Shown: piece after piece, positions 1-7,750 of the stretch | Position numbering within the stretch: the stretch's first letter is position 1 | Layout of the letters: the number at the start of each line of letters is the position of its first letter | Source of the DNA: Betaproteobacteria bacterium | Lineage (GTDB): Bacteria > Pseudomonadota > Gammaproteobacteria > Burkholderiales > SG8-39 | Length of the DNA stretch: 64,000 nt | Reading direction: 5' to 3' | Assembly: GCA_004297625.1 (NCBI GenBank) | Contig: SCTY01000075.1 | Coordinates: forward strand, 1-64,000 | Notes under the pieces: generated by a model | Databases searched by the model: none | The model's input: only the letters and a program-made list of their open reading frames with translations | What the model was told of the DNA's origin: nothing | Made by a program: the position numbers and the translations under genes

Positions 1-28
1 GAGCAGTAAAACGACAACAAGTAGGCTT

Positions 29-45
29 CCCGAAACCGTTTCGGG
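29..45. terminator. Short hairpin near window start
   Basis: A 7-bp perfect stem (CCCGAAA / TTTCGGG) with a 3-base loop, followed on the plus strand by a short pyrimidine run (cgtccttt). It could end a gene lying left of the window. The T-tract is poor, so this is a weak intrinsic-terminator candidate. Confidence 0.3.
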
Positions 46-83
46 CGTCCTTTAACCCAAGACTCGCGCATGATCGACATCGA

Positions 84-845
84 TTGCATCGTCTCAGTCA
101 CTTGCGCAGAGCTTCCCTAGCGCACCCGATCTACGATCCGGTGCGGCCGTGGCTGCTGAAGCTGGGCGCGCCGAGCCTCGATCGACTCAACGCGCTTGCC
201 GAAGAGGCGGGCTTGCGCACCGAAAGCGGCCGCGCAGTGCGCTTCGTGCCGCCCGGGAAGAGCGACCCCTACTACGAGATCCACGTGTACGAATCGGGAT
301 GCGTTGCCACGCGAGCGGACAACTTCCACGATCTCTTCAACGCGCTCGCCTGGCTCGCATTCCCGCGCACCAAGGCGCGAATCAATGCGCTGCACGCCGC
401 AGCGATCCCCGGCGAGCGGGGCAAGCGCGGACCCAGGCGCGATCTGCTGACCCTCTTCGACGAGGGCGGCGCCATCCTCGCGTGCGCAGACGCCGAGCTC
501 ATCGACATGATCCGGCAATTCCGCTGGAAGGAGCTGTTCTGGGAAAACCGCAGCCGCGCACTTGGGTACATGCGCATAGTCGTGATCGGCCACGCGGTGC
601 TCGACAAGGCCCTTGCGCCATGGCCCGGCATCGCATGCAAAGCCCTGCCTGTTCGTCCGGGCGGAAACGCGGACGCGCAGGTCTGCGAATGGCTCGGCAG
701 CCTGCCCGAGAATGCGACGCCGCGCTTGCTGCTGCCGCTGCCGGTGTTCGGCTATCCGGGATGGCTTCCGGGCAACGACCGCGCGGAGTTCTATGACGAC
801 ACGCGGTACTTCCGGCCGTTCCGGCGCGATTCGCGCGAGCGCTAG
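84..845 (+). CDS. DUF3025 domain-containing protein
   Basis: A 253-residue protein matching the DUF3025 family of betaproteobacteria by its central block (residues ~78-105: NFHDLFNALAWL followed by FPRTKARINALHA). The function of the family is unknown. No signal peptide or membrane segment is visible, so it is probably cytoplasmic. The reading frame opens at TTG 84. An ATG at 70 is out of frame and soon hits a stop, so the true start is uncertain. The stop codon overlaps the stop codon of the convergent DUF1269-like gene (shared CTAG at 842-845), so the two genes run tail to tail with no terminator between them. Confidence 0.75.
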   Translation: MHRLSHLRRASLAHPIYDPVRPWLLKLGAPSLDRLNALAEEAGLRTESGRAVRFVPPGKSDPYYEIHVYESGCVATRADNFHDLFNALAWLAFPRTKARINALHAAAIPGERGKRGPRRDLLTLFDEGGAILACADAELIDMIRQFRWKELFWENRSRALGYMRIVVIGHAVLDKALAPWPGIACKALPVRPGGNADAQVCEWLGSLPENATPRLLLPLPVFGYPGWLPGNDRAEFYDDTRYFRPFRRDSRER

Positions 846-1354
846 GGGAAGACGGGATAAGGCCGGACCTCGCCGGCAGGCACCGCTTCGGGGTGGCGCT
901 CGAGAACGATCTCGCGGATGCGCTCGAGCGCTCCGAGCGGAACATCGACCATGAGGAGCACTTTTCCGGCGGCAATGTCGGCCTCGAAACGCTTCAAGCG
1001 AGAATTCGGCACCGAGGCGCCGACCATGCTGGAAATCCACGCGCCAAGCGCTCCGCCGACCACCATGGCGACGAACACGGTTATCGGGTGCGGCTGGGTG
1101 CCTTCGATGGGGCTGAAGAGGATTACCGCCCCAAGGGCGAGCCCGCCGAGGACACCGAGACCCAAGCCGACGCCTGCGCCGTGCAGAGCGTCGCTTTTCA
1201 TCAGGTAGCCCGCCGGGTGCAGCTCACCGAGGTCGGTGCCGCGCCGGGCCAGGAAATGCATGTGGCGGTCTTCCACGCGCGCGAGAAGCAGATCGTCGGC
1301 GGTGCGGCGCGCGCTGTCGACATGCGGAAGCACGAAATAAAGGCGTCTGCGCAT
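842..1354 (-). CDS. DUF1269-like membrane protein
   Basis: A 170-residue protein. An N-terminal soluble segment (RRRLYFVLP, then SARRTADDLLLARV) leads into two glycine-rich hydrophobic stretches (about residues 58-80 and 92-112), then a C-terminal basic region (SRLKRFEADIAAGKVLLMVDV). This layout is typical of DUF1269 proteins, short membrane proteins of unknown function. The ATG at 1354 was chosen over upstream in-frame codons because a perfect AAGGAGG lies 5 bases before it. The gene diverges from rnpB, whose RNA starts about 60 bases away, so the two promoters share this small gap. Confidence 0.75.
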   Translation of the reverse strand: MRRRLYFVLPHVDSARRTADDLLLARVEDRHMHFLARRGTDLGELHPAGYLMKSDALHGAGVGLGLGVLGGLALGAVILFSPIEGTQPHPITVFVAMVVGGALGAWISSMVGASVPNSRLKRFEADIAAGKVLLMVDVPLGALERIREIVLERHPEAVPAGEVRPYPVFP

Positions 1355-1402
1355 AATGGCCTCCTTGAGCTCCGTTGTCCCGATTAGACCGGCCCGCGCT
1401 GG

Positions 1403-1408
1403 TAAAAT
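1403..1408 (+). promoter_or_regulatory. Candidate -10 box of rnpB
   Basis: TAAAAT sits 7 bases before the first paired base of the RNase P RNA, the right place for a -10 element. No convincing -35 hexamer lies 16-18 bases upstream (TTGTCC at 1375-1380 is 22 bases away). Confidence 0.4.
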
Positions 1409-1414
1409 TGCTAC

Positions 1415-1765
1415 GGGAGCCGGCCGGGCAGCCGCTGTGCGTTTCACAGAGGAAAGTCCGGGCTCCGCAGAGCGGGATGCAGGGTAACGCCCTGGCGCGG
1501 CAACGCGACGAATAGGGCCACAGAGACGAGTCCCGGTGCACGAAGTACCGCAGGTTCACGCCTGCGGAGCGCCGGGGGTGAAACGCGGCAACCTCCATCC
1601 GGAGCAACACCAAATAGGCAAGCGCGGTGCGGCAACGCACTACAGGCCGGCTCGGCCGAGCTTGCGGGTAGGTGGCTAGAGCCCGGGGGCGACTCCGGGC
1701 CCAGAGGAATGGCTGCCGGCGCGGCGCGAGCCGCGCCACAGAACCCGGCTTACAGGCCGGCTCCC
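1415..1765 (+). ncRNA. rnpB: RNase P RNA, bacterial class A
   Basis: The catalytic RNA of RNase P, which removes 5' leaders from tRNA precursors. The conserved blocks appear in order: GAGGAAAGTCCGGGCTCC near 1449, AGGGTAACGCCC near 1481, the GGGTAGGTGGCTAGAGCC region near 1665, AGAGGAATGGCTGCC near 1700, and the 3' conserved ACAGAACCCGGCTTACAGG near 1738. The ends GGGAGCCGG (1415) and CCGGCTCCC (1765) pair to form helix P1, which sets both boundaries. The length of about 351 bases is normal for class A. No terminator separates it from the HD-domain gene that follows on the same strand. Confidence 0.96.
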
Positions 1766-1805
1766 ATTGCTTTCCGCGAGGGCGCGCGTCGATAATCTGC
1801 GCGCC

Positions 1806-2753
1806 GTGCGCGATCGGCTCAACCAAAACGATGTCAGCAACCGGGTCAACGTCGAGGATCCGGAGCGGGTGCGCGACACGGTGCTAGAACTCTTCGCCGC
1901 GCGCTACCCGGGAAGCGACCTTGCTCCGCTCGGACGCGCCTTCGATGACGTGCGCGCCCTCTTCGAGGGCAAGTTTCCCGGCTACCTCGCCTGCGACACG
2001 CTGTACCACGATGTCCGCCACACGTTGGACATGACCCTGGCGATGGCGCGGCTGATCGACGGGCACGAACGCGTGTGCGCGGCAGACGATCGGCTCGGCG
2101 TGCGGCGTGCCATGCTCGGGGTGCTCGTCGCGCTTCTCCACGACTCGGGCTATCTCAAGCGCGCTTCCGAAAGCCACATCGAAAACGGCGCCGTGTTCAC
2201 CAAGGTGCATGTCAGCCGCAGCGCCGACTTCATCTCGGCGTATCTGCCGCAGCTCGGCTTCGGCGCCGAAGCTCCCGTCGCCGCGCGCCTCGTGCACTTT
2301 ACGGGGTATGAAATCGAGATCGAGAACATCCGCGTCGAAGATCCCAAGGACCGCCTGATTGGCTGCATGGTGGGCACCGCGGACCTGATCGGCCAGATGT
2401 CGGACCGCATGTACCTCGAGAAATGCCGCGAATTCCTCTACCGCGAGTTCGTGTGGGGCAGCCTCGCGCGCGAGACGCTGCCGGACGGACGCGAAATCGT
2501 GCACTACGCCTCGCCCGATGACCTGATCATCAAGACGCCGGGCTTCTACGAATACGTTGCGCGCGAGCGCATCGAGAACAAATTCGGCGCCGTGCACCGG
2601 TACGCCGAGGCGCATTTTGAAGGCCCGAACCTCTACCAGTCGGAAATCGACCGCAATATCGGCTTCTTGCGCGAGGTCGTCGAGACCGCCGACCTCAAGA
2701 GATTACGGCGCTACTGCTACTCGCTTTCCGCGCGGACGCGTCTCGCCGCCTAG
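1806..2753 (+). CDS. HD-domain protein (metal-dependent phosphohydrolase-like)
   Basis: About 315 residues from GTG 1806. The frame is open back to TTG 1767, immediately after rnpB, and neither start has a clear ribosome site, so the start is uncertain. HD-superfamily elements are visible: YHDVRHTLDM (first His region), ALLHDSGYL (the HD pair), then HIENGAVFTKVHVSRS and the LVHFTGYE stretch further on. The C-terminal half (VGTADLIGQMSDRMYLEKC) also fits HD hydrolases. These proteins hydrolyse phosphate esters, often of nucleotides, using metals bound by the His/Asp residues; the substrate here is unknown. The gene follows rnpB so closely that it may be read from the rnpB promoter. Confidence 0.7.
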   Translation: MRDRLNQNDVSNRVNVEDPERVRDTVLELFAARYPGSDLAPLGRAFDDVRALFEGKFPGYLACDTLYHDVRHTLDMTLAMARLIDGHERVCAADDRLGVRRAMLGVLVALLHDSGYLKRASESHIENGAVFTKVHVSRSADFISAYLPQLGFGAEAPVAARLVHFTGYEIEIENIRVEDPKDRLIGCMVGTADLIGQMSDRMYLEKCREFLYREFVWGSLARETLPDGREIVHYASPDDLIIKTPGFYEYVARERIENKFGAVHRYAEAHFEGPNLYQSEIDRNIGFLREVVETADLKRLRRYCYSLSARTRLAA

Positions 2754-2855
2754 TGCGAGCTTTTGCCTTTGCCGGCGCTCGAGCCTCGATGCGAGCCGCC
2801 CGCTTGCCACACTACTGTTGCGCGGAGATGAAGCGAACCTGCAGCGCATGCTCGG

Positions 2856-2874
2856 CGCTGCGGAAACCGCAGCG
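2856..2874. repeat. Perfect hairpin between convergent genes
   Basis: CGCTGCGG and CCGCAGCG pair perfectly (8 bp) around an AAA loop. It lies between the HD-domain gene and the convergent small membrane protein gene. There is no T-tract on either side, so it is not a textbook terminator, but it may block or protect transcript ends. Nothing else is visible in 2754-2930. Confidence 0.3.
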
Positions 2875-2930
2875 AGGCGCAGCAGCTGCGAGGCGGGCTG
2901 AAATCGCTGCGCCGCTGCCTAACCCCCGCT

Positions 2931-3098
2931 TCAGTCTTCCTTCGACTTGAAGGACTGCCAGAGATCGACCGCCATCATGATCACGCCGATCAGCACGACG
3001 ATCGAAAGCGGCACGTCCTTCAGCTTGATAACCACCGGGCCGACGAACGCGAGGAGCAGCGCTGCGGCGATAAGGCCGGAAAGAATCTTTACGATCAT
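2931..3098 (-). CDS. Small two-helix membrane protein
   Basis: A 55-residue protein with two hydrophobic helices (about residues 3-22 and 28-47) and a charged tail ending FKSKED. Its ATG overlaps the TGA of the upstream amidase gene (ATGA), so translation is probably coupled. I do not recognise the family. It is the last gene of the TRAP transporter/amidase run. The longer in-frame extension upstream is arginine-rich read-through of the amidase gene and was discarded. Confidence 0.6.
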   Translation of the reverse strand: MIVKILSGLIAAALLLAFVGPVVIKLKDVPLSIVVLIGVIMMAVDLWQSFKSKED

Positions 3099-4447
3099 GG
3101 CTTGCCCTCGGACGATGCGCCGGCGCGCACGCTGAGCCAGCGCGCGGTGCGCAAAAGACGCGCGTCGGCGTGCCGCGCGCCGACGAGTTGCACCCCCAAC
3201 GGCAGGCCGTTCGCCGCCTGCATCAGCGGCAGCGAAATCGCCGGCATGCCGCAGTAGGTCCATAGCGTGCAGAACGCGGGGTCGCCGGTCGATTCAAGGC
3301 CGCGCGGCGCCGCCCCCGGAGCCGCGGGCGTGAGAATCGCGTCGCAGCGCTCGAACACTTCGCCGAGACGCTCGTTGACCAGCGCGGCGCGCGCTAGGGC
3401 GCGCTGATAGTCGATCGCCCGCACTTCGCGGCCGCGCGCGAGCAGCATGCGAAGCTTCTCCGACAGCCGCTCACGGCCGCGTTCCCATTCTGCGTCGAGG
3501 CTGGCCGCCATTTCGGCTTCCATGATGGTGCGATGCCAGTCCCAGGCCTCGCGCGCCGAATCGGGTAGCGTGACCTCGATCACGCGATCGCCCAGGACGT
3601 CGAGAAGCTCGCCGAACGCCTCTTTTGCGTCTGACTCCACGCGGTCCCACAAGGGGGTCTTCACGAACGCGAACGTGGGCTCGAACGGCGGCTCTTCTGC
3701 GGCGGTGGCGACGAGCGCCGGCCGCGCGTGCGGCCGGGTGTCGGGGTCGCGCTCGTCGTAGCCAACCAGCTGCTCGGCAAGCAGCGCCACGTCCTCGATC
3801 GAGCGTGCAAACACTCCGACGTGATCGAGCGAACGCGAGAGCTTCAAGATGCCGTTGCGCGGGATCAGCCCGTGCGAAGGCTTGAAGCCATATACCCCGC
3901 AGAAAGCCGCCGGGCGAATCACCGAGCCGTTGGTCTGGCTGCCCACGGCAAGCGCCACCATGCCGGCCGCCACGGCCGCCGCCGAGCCGCTCGAGGAGCC
4001 GCCGGGGGTGTGGTCTGGATTGTGCGGATTGCGAGTCTTGCCCGGATGGAAGTACGCGCACTCCGTCGTAACCGTCTTTCCCATGATCACCGCGCCCGCC
4101 ACGCGCAGCCGCGTGACCACGGCGGCATCGTGCGCCGGCGTGCGCCCTGCGTGCAGCACGGTGCCGTCCTCGGTCGGCATGTCCGCCGTGTCGATGATGT
4201 CCTTGATTCCGACCGGCACGCCGTGCAATGGCCCGACCGGACGTCCCTCGCGGCGCTCTTCATCGCGTGAGCGCGCCTGCCGCAGCGCGTAATCGGCGTC
4301 GAGGTGCTGCCAAGCCTGGACCTGCGGCTCGACCTCGCGAATGCGGGCTAGGCACGCTGCCGTCAACTCCTCCGCGCTCAGCGCGCCTTCACGGATAGCG
4401 CGTGCGGCATCCGATGCCGTCAGCCAGTTGAGTTGCGAAGCGTCCAT
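3095..4447 (-). CDS. Amidase (amidase-signature family)
   Basis: A 450-residue member of the amidase-signature family (GatA/AtzF-like), which hydrolyses C-N amide bonds with a Ser-cisSer-Lys triad. The lysine is K82 (GIKDIID), the cis-serine lies in the GGSSSGS block (149-155), and the nucleophile is probably S175 (TNGSVIRPA). Length is normal. The gene follows dctM by one base and overlaps the small membrane protein gene by ATGA. It sits in a TRAP transporter operon, so its amide substrate is plausibly what the transporter brings in. It is unlikely to be GatA itself, because no gatB or gatC is adjacent. Confidence 0.88.
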   Translation of the reverse strand: MDASQLNWLTASDAARAIREGALSAEELTAACLARIREVEPQVQAWQHLDADYALRQARSRDEERREGRPVGPLHGVPVGIKDIIDTADMPTEDGTVLHAGRTPAHDAAVVTRLRVAGAVIMGKTVTTECAYFHPGKTRNPHNPDHTPGGSSSGSAAAVAAGMVALAVGSQTNGSVIRPAAFCGVYGFKPSHGLIPRNGILKLSRSLDHVGVFARSIEDVALLAEQLVGYDERDPDTRPHARPALVATAAEEPPFEPTFAFVKTPLWDRVESDAKEAFGELLDVLGDRVIEVTLPDSAREAWDWHRTIMEAEMAASLDAEWERGRERLSEKLRMLLARGREVRAIDYQRALARAALVNERLGEVFERCDAILTPAAPGAAPRGLESTGDPAFCTLWTYCGMPAISLPLMQAANGLPLGVQLVGARHADARLLRTARWLSVRAGASSEGKP

Positions 4448-4448
4448 C

Positions 4449-5792
4449 TCAGCCGTAAAACAGGTTTGGCAGCCACGTGTGCAGCGCCGGGAACACGTAA
4501 ACCAGAATCATGGCGATGAACACCATGGCGAGGAACGGAAAGCAGCCCCTGAAGATCGTCCACAGCTGCACGAACGGCGGGGCAATGCCCTTGAGATAGT
4601 ACGCTGACATCGCCATCGGTGGCGTGAGGAACGAAGTCTGCAGGTTGAGCGCCACCAGGATGCCGAAGAACAGCGGGTCGATATGAAAGTGCGGCAGCAA
4701 CGGCAGGAAGATCGGCACGAAGATGATGATGATCTCGGACCATTCCAGCGGCCAGCCGAGCAGGAAGATGATGAACTGCGACAGGATCAGGAACAGTACC
4801 GGGTTCAGGTCGAGCCCGAGAACGAAGCTCTTGATGATGCCCTCGCCGCCGAGATACGAGAACACGGAGGAGAAGGTCCACGAGCCGACAAAGAGAAAGC
4901 AGACCATCGCCGAGGTGCGCGCGGTGAGATAGACCGCCTCCTGCAGGCGCGACCAGGTGAGCGCACGGTACGCCGCGGCGATGATCAGGGCACCGAGCGC
5001 GCCGACCGCCGCCGCCTCCGTGGGTGTGGCGAGCCCGAAGATGATCGAGCCGAGCACCGCGAGAATCAGCACGGCGAGCGGAACGAAGGCTTGGACGAGG
5101 AGCACGAATGCCCGGGTCCAAGGCACGTCGGCAAGCTCCTTCGGCAGCGTCGGCGCGAGCTTCGGGTTCATCACTACCCGCGCGATGACGTACGTCACGT
5201 ACAGGCCGGCGAGGAGGAAGCCCGGGATCAGCGCGCCGGCGTAGAGGCGCACCACCGAGACCGATGCCGCCGCGGCGTAGACGATGAGCATGATGGAGGG
5301 CGGAATCAGGATGCCGAGCGTGCCGCCGGCGCAGATCACCCCGGCCGAGAGGCGCTGGTCGTAGCCCGCCTTCAGCATGGCCGGAAACGCAAGCAGGCCC
5401 ATCAGCGTGACGACCGCGCCGACGATCCCGGTCGCCGTGGCGAACAGCGCGCAGGTAACGAGCGCCGCCACCGCCATCGAGCCCGGTATGCGCCGCAGCG
5501 CGACCTGCAGGCTGTAGAACAGCCGGTCGAGGATGTTGGCGCGCTCGATCACGTACCCCATGAACAGGAACAGCGGCACCGCCACGAGCACGTCGCTGCT
5601 CATGATGCTCCAGGTATTCTGGGTGAGCAGGTAGAACAGCCGGTTGTCGTAGAACTCCTGTCCGGCCTGGTAATAGGCGTAGAAGCCGAAGCCCACGCCC
5701 ATGCCCATGAGCGTAAAAGCGATCGGGAAGCCGAGCAGGATGAGGAAGATGAACAACCCCAGCATGACGAGGGCGAGGACCGGATCGCTCAT
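4449..5792 (-). CDS. dctM: TRAP transporter large permease subunit (DctM)
   Basis: A 447-residue very hydrophobic protein with about 12-13 membrane helices, the large subunit of a tripartite ATP-independent periplasmic transporter. It moves a carboxylate-type solute coupled to Na+ (family knowledge). Recognisable features are the N-terminal LLGFPIAFTLMG, the loop ANILDRLFYSLQ and the glycine-rich GGTLGILIPPSIML reentrant region. The start at 5792 gives the usual length and overlaps the dctQ stop by ATGA. It works with the small permease DctQ and one or both upstream binding proteins. Confidence 0.93.
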   Translation of the reverse strand: MSDPVLALVMLGLFIFLILLGFPIAFTLMGMGVGFGFYAYYQAGQEFYDNRLFYLLTQNTWSIMSSDVLVAVPLFLFMGYVIERANILDRLFYSLQVALRRIPGSMAVAALVTCALFATATGIVGAVVTLMGLLAFPAMLKAGYDQRLSAGVICAGGTLGILIPPSIMLIVYAAAASVSVVRLYAGALIPGFLLAGLYVTYVIARVVMNPKLAPTLPKELADVPWTRAFVLLVQAFVPLAVLILAVLGSIIFGLATPTEAAAVGALGALIIAAAYRALTWSRLQEAVYLTARTSAMVCFLFVGSWTFSSVFSYLGGEGIIKSFVLGLDLNPVLFLILSQFIIFLLGWPLEWSEIIIIFVPIFLPLLPHFHIDPLFFGILVALNLQTSFLTPPMAMSAYYLKGIAPPFVQLWTIFRGCFPFLAMVFIAMILVYVFPALHTWLPNLFYG

Positions 5793-6379
5793 CTCGCGCT
5801 CTGCTGCTGGGTTTCGGCCTCGTGCTGGTGCTTGATCACCGTCTCGAGCTCCTCGACGTCGTGCAGGCGCGGCGGCCAGTGCCCGTCGCGAAGGCACGCG
5901 ATGCAGCGCAAGACCTCGGCGAGACCCTGCAGGGCGAGCAGCCCGGCGCCGAACGGGATGAGCAGCTTCAACTGCCAGACCGGAATGCCGATCGGGCTGT
6001 TGACGCTCACTTCGCGCAGGCGAAACGACTCGGCGCCATAGCTCCAGCCGGCGAATACGAGGGCGAGGACCCCGGGATAGAAGAACAGGATGTACAGACT
6101 GAGCTCGACGCCCGCCTGCACGCGCGGCGGCCAAAGCCGATAGATAAAGTCGCCGCGCACGTGGCCGTTGCGCGACAGCGTGTACGCGCCCGCCATGAAG
6201 AACAATGCCCCGTACATGAGATAGCTCATGTCGAAAGCCCAGCTCGTCGGGTTATCCATCACGTAGCGCATGAAGACTTCGTAGGACGTGCCGAAGGTCA
6301 GGATGAGGATGCACCACGCAAAAGCGTGGCCGACCATCCGGCTCAGCTGGTCGATGCCGTAGAGAAAGCGGTTAAGCAT
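5789..6379 (-). CDS. dctQ: TRAP transporter small permease subunit (DctQ)
   Basis: A 196-residue protein with four membrane helices, the small TRAP permease subunit that partners DctM. Typical features are the first helix with FGTSYEVFMRYVM, the WAFDMSYLMYG stretch and the NGHVRGDFIY loop. The ATG at 6379 is preferred; an in-frame TTG at 6397 adds six residues. The gene lies downstream of an intrinsic terminator (6402-6430), so the permease genes are probably expressed at a lower level than the binding protein gene before it. Confidence 0.9.
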   Translation of the reverse strand: MLNRFLYGIDQLSRMVGHAFAWCILILTFGTSYEVFMRYVMDNPTSWAFDMSYLMYGALFFMAGAYTLSRNGHVRGDFIYRLWPPRVQAGVELSLYILFFYPGVLALVFAGWSYGAESFRLREVSVNSPIGIPVWQLKLLIPFGAGLLALQGLAEVLRCIACLRDGHWPPRLHDVEELETVIKHQHEAETQQQSAR

Positions 6380-6401
6380 GGCGGGCGCGGGCGGCAAGAA
6401 A

Positions 6402-6430
6402 ACGGGGCGACACCATGGGTGCCGCCCCGT
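6402..6430 (-). terminator. Intrinsic terminator between dctP and dctQ
   Basis: Read on the minus strand this is a GC-rich hairpin: outer stem ACGGGGCG/CGCCCCGT, one mismatch, inner stem CACC/GGTG and an ATG triplet loop. It is followed at once by TTTTCTT. It sits after the dctP stop and before dctQ, so it likely ends most transcripts and allows partial read-through into dctQM, giving an excess of binding protein over permease. Confidence 0.8.
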
Positions 6431-6456
6431 GCGTCATGGTCTGCAATCTGCCTGTC

Positions 6457-7593
6457 TTAGGCGGGAAGCTTGGTCTTGAAGATGTGCTCGTAACCCATCC
6501 TGTAGTCCGCCTCGTTCAGGAAGTGATAGTAGGCGACGTCCTTGGCCCAGGCGCGCTGCGAATCGACGACCTTCTTGAAGAACGGGTCCTCGTCGGAGAG
6601 CCGCTTGGTGAGCACGTCCCAGGCTTGGAGCTGCGCCTGGAACACCGACTTCGGCGTGCGGATGACATTGACCTTGTTTTTGTGGATGAGCACCTGCAGG
6701 TCCTTCGGATAGTTCTTCATCGCCGTCCAATAATTCGCCTGCGAGGCGGCCTCGACGCCGTAGCGCCAGATCGCCTGCAGGTCCTTGGGCATGGCGTCCC
6801 ACTTCTTCTTGTTGACGATGATCTCGAAGAACTCCATCGCCTGGTGGAAGCTGCCCATCTCGTAGTTCTTGATCACGTCCTGCGCGCCGAAGCGCATGTC
6901 TGAGGTCGGATTGTTGAACTCGAAGGCGTCGATCACGCCGCGCTCGAGGGCCGGGACGATCTCGCCGCCGGGCAGCTGCGTCACCTTGGCGCCCATCTGC
7001 TGGAACAGGTCCGCCGCAAGGCCCACCGTGCGGTACTTGAGGCCCTTCAGCTGCTTGGCGTCGGTGACCGGCTTCTTGAACCAGCCGAGCGGCTGGGTGG
7101 GCATCGGCATCGCGAAGAAGCCGACGTAGTTCAGGCCGATCTTCTGCAGGAGCTCGTTGTAGAGCTCGAGGCCGCCGCCGCGATAGATCCACGCAAGCGT
7201 CTGCGGCGCGTCGCAGCCGTTGATGGGGCCGGATCCGAAGAGCGACGCCACCTTCGATTTGCCGTACCAGTACACCGGCACCGTGTGTCCGGCGTCGAGC
7301 ACTCCCTTGGACACCGCGTCGGTGACCTCGAACGGCTTCACGACGGCGCCGCCGACGAGATAGTCGACCCGCAGCCGGCCACCCGACATCTCGTTGACGC
7401 GCGTCACGAACTCCTGCGCCATCTCGTTGAAGATGTCGGTAGAGCTCCATGCACCCTGCATTTTGATGACCGTCGGCGACTGCGCCTTGGCGATCATCGG
7501 GAAGCCGACCGTCGTGGCACCGGTTGCCGCGGCGGCCGCGCCCGTCAGAAACTTGCGCCGCGAAGTCTTGGGTTGCTCGTGCTGATTGCTCAT
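6457..7593 (-). CDS. dctP: TRAP transporter periplasmic binding protein (DctP family), Tat-exported
   Basis: A 378-residue substrate-binding protein. The N-terminus carries a twin-arginine signal (SRRKFLTGAAAAATGATTVG) ending near AKAQS, so it is exported folded by the Tat system. The mature part shows DctP-family blocks: KMQGAWSSTDIFNEMAQEF, the GPINGCDAPQTLAWIYRGGG region, and FFAMPMPTQPLGWFKKPV. The ATG at 7593 has a strong GGAGGAG ribosome site. The ligand is unknown; this subfamily often binds alpha-keto acids or similar carboxylates. It is followed by the terminator and then dctQM-amidase, and is clearly a paralogue of the next upstream gene. Confidence 0.92.
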   Translation of the reverse strand: MSNQHEQPKTSRRKFLTGAAAAATGATTVGFPMIAKAQSPTVIKMQGAWSSTDIFNEMAQEFVTRVNEMSGGRLRVDYLVGGAVVKPFEVTDAVSKGVLDAGHTVPVYWYGKSKVASLFGSGPINGCDAPQTLAWIYRGGGLELYNELLQKIGLNYVGFFAMPMPTQPLGWFKKPVTDAKQLKGLKYRTVGLAADLFQQMGAKVTQLPGGEIVPALERGVIDAFEFNNPTSDMRFGAQDVIKNYEMGSFHQAMEFFEIIVNKKKWDAMPKDLQAIWRYGVEAASQANYWTAMKNYPKDLQVLIHKNKVNVIRTPKSVFQAQLQAWDVLTKRLSDEDPFFKKVVDSQRAWAKDVAYYHFLNEADYRMGYEHIFKTKLPA

Positions 7594-7696
7594 GTCTTCT
7601 CCTCCACTAATGGACCTGTAAAATGCAGGGCTGACGCCCGGACTGGACCGCGGCTCCCCCTGCTCGCCATCTCGGTTATGCGTGAATCGGGCACAA

Positions 7697-7708
7697 ATTC
7701 TATAACAG
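7697..7708 (-). promoter_or_regulatory. Candidate -10 region upstream of dctP (repeated 12-mer)
   Basis: On the minus strand this reads CTGTTATAGAAT and contains TATAGA/TAGAAT, a plausible -10 box about 100 bases before dctP. The identical 12-mer occurs upstream of the paralogous binding-protein gene (8971-8982). No good -35 hexamer is apparent, so the element may be activator-dependent or an operator. Confidence 0.4.
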
Positions 7709-7750
7709 TACGCACACACAAGGGCATTCCGCGATGCGGGAGCGGCACGC

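Noticed and set aside
4683..6041. A 452-codon plus-strand frame opposite dctM/dctQ
   Set aside because: Highly charged, low-complexity translation typical of the antisense of membrane protein genes.
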